Shown one piece after another: positions 28,291 through 37,120 of a stretch of DNA of 64,000 nt; positions within the stretch are counted from its first letter, which is position 1; every line of letters starts with the position of its first letter. The notes beneath the pieces were generated by a model. That model saw only the letters and a program-made list of their open reading frames with translations. It ran no database searches and was not told where the DNA came from. This DNA is from Halostagnicola larsenii XH-48 (GTDB lineage Archaea; Halobacteriota; Halobacteria; Halobacteriales; Natrialbaceae), in contig NZ_CP007057.1 of NCBI RefSeq assembly GCF_000517625.1, forward strand, positions 400,582-464,581, given 5' to 3'. The position numbers and the translations under genes are program-made.

Positions 28291-29241
28291 ATGAACATAG
28301 AATTAACTGAAATAACAGTCGTCGGTGACGACGACACCGGTCTCCTAGCAGAGATTACGAGTCTCCTGTTTGAACACGAAATCAATATCGAGGAGTTGGA
28401 TCAAGCTGTAAAAGATGATCTATTCCGAATGACGATGCACGTGGATACGACTGGGATGGACTGTTCACAGAGCGAACTCCAATCGGAGCTGGAGGATCTC
28501 TGTGACGAACTCGGCGTCGACGTCCGTATCCGATTTCCCAGCGAAGGAGCCCAGTCACTCGCGGTCCTCGTAACGAAAGAAAGCCATTGCCTTCGAAGAC
28601 TGCTCGAGGAGCACGAAAGCGGCGATCTCAGCGCAGATATCGACGTCGTACTTGGCAATCATTCAGACCTTGAGTCGTTAGCCGAGGAGTACAATGTCCC
28701 CTTCCACGATATCGGCGATGAAGATGGAACGCCGGACGAGGACGAACTCCTCCGGTTGTTGGACGACTATCAAATCGATTTGATCGCACTTGCGCGATAC
28801 ATTCGGATCCTCAGTCCGGATGTTGTCTTCCGCTACCAGAACCGCATCATCAATGTTCATCCCTCCCTCCTGCCGGCGTTCCCAGGGGCTCGAGCATATA
28901 TGCAGGCCGTCGAGGGAGGCGTCCGTATCGCCGGCGTCACCGCCCATTACGTCACGCCAGACTTGGATCAGGGCCCAATCATCACCCAGCGGGCGTTCAA
29001 CGTCCCTGATGGAGCAACGGAAGCAGAACTTCGCCAGATTGGCCAACCGCTCGAAGCCGAGGCGTTGCTTGAAGCTATCAAACTCCATCTCAATGACGAA
29101 CTAATGGTTGGCCGTGGACGGACGCATGCTACTGGTAACGGTTGGCAACTTGGACTTCCAGAGGAAGTCGATCAACTGAACCCAGACGGACCGACTGACC
29201 TCGAGCGAGCGCCCGGTTCATCGAAGGTAGCTGACGACTGA
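28291..29241 (+). CDS. purU: Formyltetrahydrofolate deformylase
   Basis: 316 residues. An N-terminal ACT domain (ITVVGDDDTGLLAEITSLLFEHEINIEELDQ) is followed by a formyltransferase-type hydrolase domain: LAVLVTKESHCLRRLL, VLGNHSDLESLAEEY and VHPSLLPAFPGARAYMQAVEGGVRIAGVTAHYVTPDLDQGPII, with the family Asn/His/Asp triad. It hydrolyses 10-formyl-THF to formate and THF. A C-terminal extension of about 30 residues is present. The start is ATG 28291; an in-frame GTG lies 9 nt upstream. Next to MetF, FolD and the LigM-like demethylase, it is the plausible exit step of C1 oxidation, regenerating free THF (inference). Confidence 0.9.
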   Translation: MNIELTEITVVGDDDTGLLAEITSLLFEHEINIEELDQAVKDDLFRMTMHVDTTGMDCSQSELQSELEDLCDELGVDVRIRFPSEGAQSLAVLVTKESHCLRRLLEEHESGDLSADIDVVLGNHSDLESLAEEYNVPFHDIGDEDGTPDEDELLRLLDDYQIDLIALARYIRILSPDVVFRYQNRIINVHPSLLPAFPGARAYMQAVEGGVRIAGVTAHYVTPDLDQGPIITQRAFNVPDGATEAELRQIGQPLEAEALLEAIKLHLNDELMVGRGRTHATGNGWQLGLPEEVDQLNPDGPTDLERAPGSSKVADD

Positions 29242-29473
29242 TTGGCGGACTGGCGAGATCCTTCTACGCGTATAACTACTCCCCCAGCGGATAGTTACGT
29301 TCGTTTTCCTCGAAATTGAGAAAGCATTCACGACCGAAGAGGGGAGCGAGGAGAAAGCGCACAAAGTAGTGCGGACGAATCCACCGCGAGACACTATTAG
29401 AAAGCCTTCAGCAGAATCCGAGTTCCGAGGATTGAGCTACACGATAACTGGGCAGCGACCAGCTAAGAGTTAC

Positions 29474-30328
29474 CTACAGACGCCCTTTGCGCCAGGATTC
29501 TGTGTCCGGAACTTGATTAAACGTGTATATGTGGAGGCCTCGGATACCGTAGTCCGGATCAGCAGCATACGGTTTGAGACCGTCGACGAGTTGATCGGGT
29601 TCGTACTTCCCGCGCGACCCGATAAACTGGCGAACGAATCCGAGAATTCCAGTCGTCTTTTTGAGAAAACGGACGGAATCACCGACACCGACTTTCTTGG
29701 AGATGTTCAGTAGCTTCTGATATTTCATCACACCGGGAATCCCGACTTCGACCGGGAGTTCGATACCGCGAGAACGGATCGTATCGATCCAGTCGATAAT
29801 CGCCTGTGGATCGTAGCACAGTTGCGTCGTGATGTAGGTCGCAAAGGGTGCTTTCTTCTTCATCGACTCGGCAAGGGTCTCCTCCGAGAGGAAATCGTGG
29901 CCTTCAGGATACCCCGTTATCCCGACATCCTCGAATTCGTACTCGAGCTCTTCGAGTGCGACGAGTAAGCTATACGCCGAGTCGAATTCCCCAATCGGTT
30001 CTTCGCGGTCGCCGCCCGGGACGAATATGTCCGTGATACCCGCGTCTCGAAGCCGTTCTGCAATTTCTCGGAGGTGATCCGTATCACGGACATACCGGGC
30101 CGAGACGTGGGGGACGACCTCGAAGCCACGTTCTGCAGCCCTCTCCGCCCAATCGATAGTCGCCTCGAGTTCGAGCGTTGGTGACGCAGTAATGGTGACT
30201 GTCGCACCGTCTGGAAGATGCTCAATCTGCTCACCGAAGCTGTCGAACGGCATCAGTTCGTACCGCATATCTTGCAACAATGAAGAATCAGCCTGTGTTT
30301 GGACGTTCGAGCTTTGTTCAGATTTCAT
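29474..30328 (-). CDS. metF: Methylenetetrahydrofolate reductase (MetF-like)
   Basis: 284 residues of the MTHFR (FAD-binding TIM barrel) family: VTITASPTLELEATIDWAERAAERGFEVVPHVSARYVRD, DIFVPGGDREEPIGEFDSA (replacing the bacterial LRGD motif), GITGYPEGH, ATYITTQLCYDPQAIIDWI and PVEVGIPGVMKYQKLL. It interconverts methylene-THF and methyl-THF. In the context of a LigM-like enzyme the oxidative direction makes sense. The ATG at 30328 is preceded by GGAGG about 10 nt upstream and overlaps a small upstream ORF by TGATG, so the ORF extending to 30382 is not the likely start. Confidence 0.88.
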   Translation of the reverse strand: MKSEQSSNVQTQADSSLLQDMRYELMPFDSFGEQIEHLPDGATVTITASPTLELEATIDWAERAAERGFEVVPHVSARYVRDTDHLREIAERLRDAGITDIFVPGGDREEPIGEFDSAYSLLVALEELEYEFEDVGITGYPEGHDFLSEETLAESMKKKAPFATYITTQLCYDPQAIIDWIDTIRSRGIELPVEVGIPGVMKYQKLLNISKKVGVGDSVRFLKKTTGILGFVRQFIGSRGKYEPDQLVDGLKPYAADPDYGIRGLHIYTFNQVPDTESWRKGRL

Positions 30329-30480
30329 CAGTGGATGCCTCCTGTAGTGGGATCTACTCCGGATTCGATGGGTGCGTCCCATTCTTCCCGGGAGTCTACT
30401 CCGAGTGTATGAGTTACTGCCATTTGACTCTTGGTTCCAAGATATGTCTTCACAGGGATAAACATTTCCATAGCGGCCAT
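30328..30480 (-). CDS. Small ORF translationally coupled to metF
   Basis: A reverse-strand ORF ending at 30328. Its stop overlaps the metF start in TGATG. Starting at the ATG at 30480 it encodes 50 residues (MAAMEMFIPVKTYLGTKSQM ... ESGVDPTTGGIH). The same frame is open upstream to 30615 (95 residues). The acidic C-terminal half looks like haloarchaeal protein, but I recognise no family. The coupling and the position in front of metF suggest it is a real operon member or a leader peptide. Confidence 0.45.
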   Translation of the reverse strand: MAAMEMFIPVKTYLGTKSQMAVTHTLGVDSREEWDAPIESGVDPTTGGIH

Positions 30481-30798
30481 AGCGCTACTCCCACACCACC
30501 AGTGATCCGGCGGGATTCTCGCCCGGAGGAGAATCGTGGTTGGGCTAGCAGCGGTTGTCAGAATCGAATTTGGGCAGGGATGCGGCAGGTTTATCGACGA
30601 AATTAACAGCACCACTCCCGGATCATTCGAAGGGCGCGTGTTGGTAAACCGGCATACCCCGGCAGGTCACGTACTAATGAAGGACCTACCGATTCGCTCG
30701 TGCCGGCCATCTAGTATTTTCTCGTTTTGCTTCGCGCGTACGTACCACGCACTATCGTACTGACCAATCAGTATCAGTCGCGTTCCGTTATCCGAATT

Positions 30799-30817
30799 CA
30801 TCCGATATAATCGGATG
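30799..30817. promoter_or_regulatory. Palindrome CATCCGA-N5-TCGGATG (site 2)
   Basis: A perfect 7-bp inverted repeat, CATCCGA (30799-30805), spacer TATAA, TCGGATG (30811-30817). It is the same core as sites 1, 3 and 4, with the outer pair changed symmetrically from T/A to C/G. The symmetrical change favours a genuine dyad. Confidence 0.5.
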
Positions 30818-30888
30818 TAGTGTGTCTATCAGTCACATCATGGCGCGTCGTCCCGCTAATGCCACTATAGAACCCCTCACCAAATTGT

Positions 30889-30908
30889 TTACAATTGTAC
30901 TTCCGTAA
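30889..30908. promoter_or_regulatory. Recurrent dyad TTACA-N3-GTAC-N4-GTAA (site 2)
   Basis: TTACAATTGTACTTCCGTAA shares 15 of 20 positions with the copy at 18504. It lies 90 nt after the start of the site-2 palindrome. Confidence 0.4.
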
Positions 30909-31017
30909 TCGTGATAACTATTACCTAGAGTACTGTTAGTACTCACATGGGAGGCCGCTGGGGGGCTAATTGCCCGTTCTCGAGGGGAGACGGCGATGGT
31001 ACAGCGTGAAGGGTTTT

Positions 31018-31036
31018 TATCCGAGTATTTCGGATT
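31018..31036. promoter_or_regulatory. Palindrome TATCCGA-N5-TCGGATT (site 3)
   Basis: TATCCGA (31018-31024), spacer GTATT, TCGGATT (31030-31036). It has six perfect inverted base pairs and one mismatch at the outer position, with spacing identical to the other copies. Confidence 0.45.
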
Positions 31037-31258
31037 TGATGCGGACGCGAAGTCATATTGGAGAAACCTTGGTGACAGTAAATCACCAGACGGCTCCGAC
31101 TTCCGGTGTGAGAAGCGACGACCAGCAGTGAGACGCTGTACCGAGATCAGTTGAGACTTGAGACATCGAAGGCCGCAGCGTCAGTAAACAGAGTGAGGCG
31201 AGTTACTTCTGTGTGGTGTTGGTATCAACTTATCAACCGAAAGCCGTGCTCGTGGCCC

Positions 31259-32017
31259 CTAATTCCCGTATTGATAGTTGACGGTAACAGTATTTTCTAA
31301 CTCCCGTAGCTCCTGTAAGAGCGTCTCTCTGCGGGATTCGTTTTGAAGACGCTCCGTTGGAGCGGCAATGCCGAACGATCCAATAACTCGCTCATCGATA
31401 AGAATAGGGACAGCCATCATTCCAAGTCCGACGACCTGCTCGTTCCAGTCAACCGCATACCCTGTCTTTCGAATTTCTTCGAGCTCGGCCTTCAGGCGGT
31501 CGGGATCGGTAATCGTATACTGGGTCCGTTGTTCCAATCCTCGTGTGGAGATGATCTCATCGACCCGTTCTTCGGGAAGATACGCGAGAATCACTTTCCC
31601 TGTCGAGATGGTGTGTAACGGATGGGCCGCCCCGGGATACGTTCCGACGCTGAGAGCCTGCTGACCTTCCTCCTGGTGAAAAACGACGCCGACTCCACCG
31701 TTTTCGATCGTTAGTCCGATCAGTTCATCAGTCGCCGCTGCGACTCGTTTCATTTCCGGTTTCGCAACCTGAAACAGACGGTTTCGTTTCTTCATCTCCC
31801 CGCCAATTGTAAGAAAGTATGTACTGAGGAAGTATTCACCGTTCTCTCGAGTCACGTACTTCGTCTCGCTCAACGTTCGAAGGTAATCATAAACGGTACT
31901 ATTGGGCAGATCCATCTGTTCGGCGAGTTCGGTGGGTCCAGCGCCATCTAATTCCCAGAGATAATCCAGTATCTCGAAGGCTCTCTGGATTGTGCTGAGA
32001 GGAGAGTTTTGATCCAT
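31259..32017 (-). CDS. IclR-family transcriptional regulator
   Basis: 252 residues. The N-terminal winged HTH (STIQRAFEILDYLWELDGAGPTELAEQMDLPNSTVYDYLRTL) is followed by the IclR effector domain: HTISTGKVILAYLPEERVDEII, GYAVDWNEQVVGLGMMAVPILIDERVIGSFGIAAP. The ATG at 32017 is preferred over the frame opening at 32059. It lies between metF and folC-folP, and IclR regulators commonly control aromatic catabolism. It is a candidate regulator of the C1/O-demethylation module and possibly the binder of the TATCCGA palindromes (inference). Confidence 0.9.
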   Translation of the reverse strand: MDQNSPLSTIQRAFEILDYLWELDGAGPTELAEQMDLPNSTVYDYLRTLSETKYVTRENGEYFLSTYFLTIGGEMKKRNRLFQVAKPEMKRVAAATDELIGLTIENGGVGVVFHQEEGQQALSVGTYPGAAHPLHTISTGKVILAYLPEERVDEIISTRGLEQRTQYTITDPDRLKAELEEIRKTGYAVDWNEQVVGLGMMAVPILIDERVIGSFGIAAPTERLQNESRRETLLQELRELENTVTVNYQYGN

Positions 32018-32214
32018 GATAGACTTCTTTCCACGAAACCTATTATGTTTTCCGGTCAAATCGGATCCCTCAGGACACTATGAAACGAAGTAATTTGAAA
32101 GATAATACGATAGTATTGGGCAGAACACCGCTCAGAGGCGCCTCGAAACCTGGACAAAGCGTATCGTCGGTCCACCGTCGATAGATTGATATCCTCAAAG
32201 CATTGAAATCGACT

Positions 32215-34620
32215 ATGGAGTACTACGAGGCAATCAATTATCTAGTCGATCTGCAAGAAACCCGACCAAAATTCGGGACTGCAACGACCGCGAAGCTGTT
32301 GAGTGCCCTTGACAACCCCCATAACGATATTCAATGCATCCAAATCGCAGGGTCCAATGGGAAAGGAAGTACTGCGTGTATGCTCGACCAGATCCTTCGT
32401 AGTGCTGGATTCGATGTAGGGCTATACACGTCTCCGGATTTGAACGATATTCGAGAACGTATCCAAGTCAACGGACGAAAAATATCAAAAAAAGAACTCA
32501 CGACGCTCGTTGAACGGATCCGTCCCCACGTCGCCACGCGATCAGCAGCTGGTGATGCACCGACTCAATTCGAAGCGCTGACGGCCCTCGGGATAGCGTG
32601 TTTTAGTCAACGGGATGTCGACGTAGCAATACTCGAAGTCGGGATTGGAGGGCGGTACGATGCCACGAGCGTCGTTGATCCGGTTGCGAGTGCGGTCACA
32701 TCGGTCAGTTTAGAACATACGGATCTCCTCGGGGATACCGTAGAAGAGATCGCGAAAGATAAGGCACAGGTAGCGCCAGCAGCGAAACCGTTGGTCACGG
32801 GGGCGACCGAAAATAGTCTGTCGGCGATCCTCGAGGAGACCGACGTGATAACCGTTGGAGAGCAGGACGCGGATATCCTCGTCCGGACAAACGGCCTCGT
32901 CTCCCGGACAGAAGAAGAAGTCGTCATTGATGGGGAAGGCTGGCACGTCGAGACGCAACTCTCGTTGCTCGGCCGTCATCAAGCGATCAATGCTGGTATC
33001 GCCACGGCTCTTGCTCGACAGTTTGCAGCGGTAAACGAACAAACGGTAGCACAGGGACTCCGAAGGGCGAACTGGCCGGGTCGGTTCGAAATCGTCGCCT
33101 CGGATCCGCAAGTTGTGCTGGATGGAGCACACAATCCGGACGCCTGCTCGAAGTTAGCGACACTCGTCGAGCGGTACGACTACGACGACTTGCACCTGGT
33201 TTTCGGCGCACTCCGGGATAAGAACCACGAGGAGATGGTTAAAAATCTCCCCGCTCTCGATACCGTCACGCTCTGTCGTCCAAACGTGGACCGTGGAGCG
33301 ACTCCCGAAACGCTCGAGCGAGTCTTCAATTCAAAAACTGCGGCTCGCGTAGCGGTAGTCCCGGAAGTTCTCGATGCAGTCGAACAAACGATAACGAGGG
33401 CGGATCCGGATGATTTGGTAGTCATCACCGGTTCGCTGTATACCGTCTCGGAGGCTCGCGATCGCTGGACGAGACGGCCCATCCCGAAACAACTCTCCAA
33501 GACGAGGTGCATACACGATCTGCTTCCCGGAAGTACTCAAGGAACGATCCTGCCGAATACCATCTCTGAGAAGACGATTAAGACGTATTGTCGCCCTGCG
33601 ACTGCTGAGCGCCTCAAAGAGCTCATGTTTTCGATTGGTGGGACAGCAGCCGTTTCGGATATCGATGGCGTCCACCAGCACATCGACATCGTCCTGAACG
33701 GCTCTCACGAAGAGTTTACCCAGCTTATAGAGGTTCTCGAAGGCGCTAACGGGGAATTATCCCATATCGCTACACAGCTCCGTTCCGTCCTCGACGAGGA
33801 CAGAGACGCCACGAACGTATTACCCTGGAGCGAGGACCAGATGATTATGGGGATTTTGAACGTCACACCGGACAGCTTTCACGATGGGGGCGAATACGCC
33901 CGCGTCGAGGACGCTGTTTCGAGAGCGGACCAGATGGCAACAGCGGGTGCCGATATAATCGATATCGGTGGTGAAAGTACCCGTCCCGGTGCGGATCCCG
34001 TCTCCGCTGAGCAGGAACTCGATCGCATTATTCCGGTTATCGAACGACTCGCGGACCGAGACGTTCCAGTTACAGTAGACACGCTAAAGCCCGCTGTCGC
34101 GAAGGCAGCAATCGAGGCCGGTGCTGACGCTATCAACGACGTTTCAGGGCTAGCAGATCCCGATATGCGGCGTGTCATTGCGGAATACGATGTTCCCGTC
34201 GTCCTCATGCACAGCATAGACACACCGGTAAACCCGGACCGATCGGTTACGTACGATGATGTCGTCGAGGACGTAATCACGGATCTCACGGAGCAAATGA
34301 TACTCGCCGAACGGGCTGGCATCGACCGAGAGCAAATCATAATCGATCCAGGAATCGGATTCGGGAAGAGCGCGGCGGAAAATTTCGAGCTGATTGCTCG
34401 ATTAGCGGAATTCCGAGCACTCGAGTGTCCGCTCCTAATCGGTCACTCGCACAAGTCGATGTTTACTCACGTATCCTGCGGTCCGGACGATCGCCTCGCA
34501 CCGACAGTCGCAACAACGGCGCTGGCCGCTGAGCGTCACGCAGATATCATCCGCGTCCACGACGTCGCTGAAAACGCTGCAGCTATGCGAGTTGCGAAAG
34601 CGATGGCCGATCGGTGGTGA
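32215..34620 (+). CDS. folCP: Fused folylpolyglutamate synthase / dihydropteroate synthase
   Basis: 801 residues. Residues 1 to about 430 are FolC (Mur-ligase-like): CIQIAGSNGKGSTACMLDQIL ATP loop, VDVAILEVGIGGRYDATSVV, VVLDGAHNPDACSKL. Residues about 440-540 form a linker domain of unknown role. Residues about 545-801 are FolP: IMGILNVTPDSFHDGG, DIGGESTRPGADPV, VDTLKPAVAKAAIEAGADAINDVSG, IIIDPGIGFGKSAAENF, LIGHSHKSM. This fusion is known from haloarchaea, where it makes the pteroate core and adds glutamates. The ATG at 32215 was chosen over TTG 32203. It starts a plus-strand series with pabB and pabA. Confidence 0.92.
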   Translation: MEYYEAINYLVDLQETRPKFGTATTAKLLSALDNPHNDIQCIQIAGSNGKGSTACMLDQILRSAGFDVGLYTSPDLNDIRERIQVNGRKISKKELTTLVERIRPHVATRSAAGDAPTQFEALTALGIACFSQRDVDVAILEVGIGGRYDATSVVDPVASAVTSVSLEHTDLLGDTVEEIAKDKAQVAPAAKPLVTGATENSLSAILEETDVITVGEQDADILVRTNGLVSRTEEEVVIDGEGWHVETQLSLLGRHQAINAGIATALARQFAAVNEQTVAQGLRRANWPGRFEIVASDPQVVLDGAHNPDACSKLATLVERYDYDDLHLVFGALRDKNHEEMVKNLPALDTVTLCRPNVDRGATPETLERVFNSKTAARVAVVPEVLDAVEQTITRADPDDLVVITGSLYTVSEARDRWTRRPIPKQLSKTRCIHDLLPGSTQGTILPNTISEKTIKTYCRPATAERLKELMFSIGGTAAVSDIDGVHQHIDIVLNGSHEEFTQLIEVLEGANGELSHIATQLRSVLDEDRDATNVLPWSEDQMIMGILNVTPDSFHDGGEYARVEDAVSRADQMATAGADIIDIGGESTRPGADPVSAEQELDRIIPVIERLADRDVPVTVDTLKPAVAKAAIEAGADAINDVSGLADPDMRRVIAEYDVPVVLMHSIDTPVNPDRSVTYDDVVEDVITDLTEQMILAERAGIDREQIIIDPGIGFGKSAAENFELIARLAEFRALECPLLIGHSHKSMFTHVSCGPDDRLAPTVATTALAAERHADIIRVHDVAENAAAMRVAKAMADRW

Positions 34621-34779
34621 TGGTATATTCACACTGCTCGACAGGGATTCGCCACCACGTATGAACTGGGTATCCGGTGAGTAGCGGGAGGAAAACCTTT
34701 TTTCCCTCTTGGGTTCATCCGTCACGTAACGGCTCGCGAGTGGCCCTCAGTCGCGCAAGTCACCCACTGGACCAGCACC

Positions 34780-36285
34780 ATGACGAGACCAGATATACAA
34801 ACAGATTTCGAGTCGTTTGAACGCACCGCCAATGCCTCACCTTCCGGTGTCCGAATTCCCGTCGAAGTACAGGTTACTGTTTCGAACACCTTTGACGCGT
34901 ATCGACGAGCACGGAACGACCGTGGCGGATTCTACCTCGAGACGACTGGTGGACAGGACGGGTGGGGATACTTCGGTGTCGAGGCGATCGAACGTCTCCA
35001 GGTCAGCGCGGATGCAACGCCGATTCACGAAGACAGTCCATCTCTGGCTGCTATCGACGGGCTACTCCAACGTGAAGAACTCGTGCGTGGGGACTGTGAC
35101 GTGCCGTATCCGTGCGGCGCCTTCGGCTGGCTTTCCTACGATATCGTTCGCGAACTCGAGGAGTTACCGACGAACACACGGAATATTCGTCAACTTCCTC
35201 GGCTCCAACTGGGAGTCTTCGACCGCGTAGCCGCCTGGAATGAACAGACCAACGGGTCCGTTACGCTCCGTATCACCGCCTGCCCTGTCGTAAAAGACGA
35301 CGTCGAGACGGCCTACGAAAACGGACGGAACGCCGCGCTGAAACTCGCTCGAGACGCAACCACAGGATCGATTGAGCGCCCGTCGATGCACCCCTCGGAA
35401 ACCGCTGCGTTTCAGAGCGAATGCGGGCGGAACGAGTTCGCCGAGCGAGTGAAAACGGTTAAACAACACGTCCACGACGGCGATACGTTTCAGGCGAATA
35501 TCTCGCACCGACTGACTGCGCCGGCGGTTATTCACCCAGTAGAGGCATATGCCGCTCTCAGAGAAGTCAATCCGGCACCGTACTCAGGATTGCTCGAGTT
35601 CCCGGGAATCGATCTAGTGAGTGCGAGTCCCGAACTACTCATCGATGTGGCAGGCGATCAACTCCGAACGGAGCCGATCGCCGGAACTCGACCTCGCGGT
35701 GAAACCGAGATTGAAGATAGAGACCTCGAGAGCGAACTTCGGTCCGACGAGAAAGAACGCGCGGAGCACGCGATGCTCGTCGACCTCGAACGAAACGATC
35801 TCGGGAAGGTGTGCAAATACGGCTCAGTCGATGTGTCGGAATATCGCCGCGTCGACCGGTATTCCGAAGTAATGCATCTCGTTTCTCTCGTCGAGGGGGA
35901 ACGTCGCTCGAGTATTTCCATCGCAGATGCCATCGGCGCCGTCTTTCCCGGCGGAACGATCACGGGCGCACCGAAACCACGGACGATGGAGATCATCGAC
36001 GAAGTCGAATCGACACGACGCGGCCCGTATACAGGTAGTATCGGCGTACTCGGGTTCGACGATCGTGCGACGCTGAATATCATAATCCGAACGCTCGTCC
36101 GATACGGGGAGGAATACCATCTTCGAGTCGGCGCGGGAGTCGTCCACGATTCCGAACCGGAAAGCGAGTACGATGAAACGCTTGACAAAGCCGCGGCGCT
36201 GATAGCTGCCGTCGATTCGGCGTTGGATGAGCGAACGTCGTTCGCCGTCGAAACAATCGGTGATGAATCCGAGAGAGTGCAATGA
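34780..36285 (+). CDS. pabB: Para-aminobenzoate (or anthranilate) synthase component I
   Basis: 501 residues of the chorismate-binding family. The N-terminal domain includes GGFYLETTGGQDGWGYFGVEAIERL and YPCGAFGWLSYDIVRELE. The catalytic C-terminal domain contains GDTFQANISHRLTA, PEPI-type PIAGTRPRGETEIED, ELRSDEKERAEHAMLVDLERNDLGKVC, FPGGTITGAPKPRTMEIIDE and AGVVHDSEPESEYDETLDKA. The N-terminus of a TrpE-type Trp-feedback site is not evident to me. Its position directly after folC-folP and overlap with the amidotransferase (ATGA at 36282) favour PABA synthesis for folate. Confidence 0.88.
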   Translation: MTRPDIQTDFESFERTANASPSGVRIPVEVQVTVSNTFDAYRRARNDRGGFYLETTGGQDGWGYFGVEAIERLQVSADATPIHEDSPSLAAIDGLLQREELVRGDCDVPYPCGAFGWLSYDIVRELEELPTNTRNIRQLPRLQLGVFDRVAAWNEQTNGSVTLRITACPVVKDDVETAYENGRNAALKLARDATTGSIERPSMHPSETAAFQSECGRNEFAERVKTVKQHVHDGDTFQANISHRLTAPAVIHPVEAYAALREVNPAPYSGLLEFPGIDLVSASPELLIDVAGDQLRTEPIAGTRPRGETEIEDRDLESELRSDEKERAEHAMLVDLERNDLGKVCKYGSVDVSEYRRVDRYSEVMHLVSLVEGERRSSISIADAIGAVFPGGTITGAPKPRTMEIIDEVESTRRGPYTGSIGVLGFDDRATLNIIIRTLVRYGEEYHLRVGAGVVHDSEPESEYDETLDKAAALIAAVDSALDERTSFAVETIGDESERVQ

Positions 36286-36890
36286 TACTACTCATCGACA
36301 ACTACGATTCGTTCGCGTACAACCTCGTTCAGTACGTCGGGGAAGTTATCTCGAGGAGTTCCTCGCCGATAACCGAACGAGACACCACGTCATCATCAGT
36401 TGTGGTTCGTCGCAACGACGAAGTTTCGTTGGAGGACATTCGGGATCTCGATCCGGACGGGATCATCGTTTCTCCCGGCCCGGGAACGCCACAAGATGCC
36501 GGAATCTCGATGTCGATTTTTGCAGACACGGAGTATCCGACACTCGGGGTCTGTCTGGGCCATCAGGCGCTCTGTGCGACACACGGAGTCTCCGTCGGGC
36601 ACGCTCCGGAAGTGATCCACGGGAAGCGATCGACGATCACACACGACGGAAACGGACTCTTCGCGGGGCTTCAGGAGACCATCGAAGTCGGACGGTACCA
36701 CTCACTGGTTGCGGCGGAGTCTAACCTGCCAGACTGTCTCGTGCCAACGGCGCGGACGGACGACGATCGAGAAGTACTCATGGGAGTTCGACACGACGAG
36801 AAGCCGCATTTCGGCGTTCAGTTTCACCCGGAAAGCATCTTGACGGGATCCGGAAAACGAATACTCGAGAATTTCGTGAGGCAACTGTGA
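36282..36890 (+). CDS. pabA: Para-aminobenzoate synthase glutamine amidotransferase (component II)
   Basis: 202 residues of a class-I glutamine amidotransferase: LLIDNYDSFAYNLVQYVGE, SPGPGTPQDAG, nucleophile Cys in LGVCLGHQALC, RYHSLVA, and the His-Glu pair in FGVQFHPESILT. It supplies ammonia to the PabB-like subunit. The start overlaps the pabB stop by ATGA. A TrpG function cannot be excluded from sequence alone. No aminodeoxychorismate lyase (PabC) gene follows it. Confidence 0.9.
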   Translation: MILLIDNYDSFAYNLVQYVGEVISRSSSPITERDTTSSSVVVRRNDEVSLEDIRDLDPDGIIVSPGPGTPQDAGISMSIFADTEYPTLGVCLGHQALCATHGVSVGHAPEVIHGKRSTITHDGNGLFAGLQETIEVGRYHSLVAAESNLPDCLVPTARTDDDREVLMGVRHDEKPHFGVQFHPESILTGSGKRILENFVRQL

Positions 36891-37120
36891 GTGTGTGAGA
36901 AGCGACCTGCCACCTGCGGAGTACGCTACCAGTTACAAGACATATGAATCCTGCGACGAGTGACCGAAATAATTTTCCATAGTGGACGTATTGGAATACG
37001 TACCGTAGTCAGATAGCAGGTCGCTAGTAGCGAGACCGGATTATCGATTCGCGCATACGATAGCGAACCATCCGGGTCCGTACACGGGATGACCTGTCTA
37101 ACAAAGGTGTTCGTCACAAC

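Larger units (their letters stand above)
30481..31258. other. Intergenic region with recurrent palindromes
   Basis: About 780 nt between the small metF-linked ORF and the 3' end of the IclR gene (no gene recognised; the coupled ORF could extend to 30615). It contains two TATCCGA-type palindromes (30799-30817 and 31018-31036), an additional half-site TTATCCGA at 30788 and a TTACA-N3-GTAC-N4-GTAA dyad (30889-30908). The density of dyads suggests a regulatory region serving the minus-strand metF unit. Confidence 0.5.

Noticed and set aside
36891..37120. A missing pabC gene between pabA and folD
   Set aside because: The gap is only 230 nt and contains no class-IV aminotransferase sequence in any frame.
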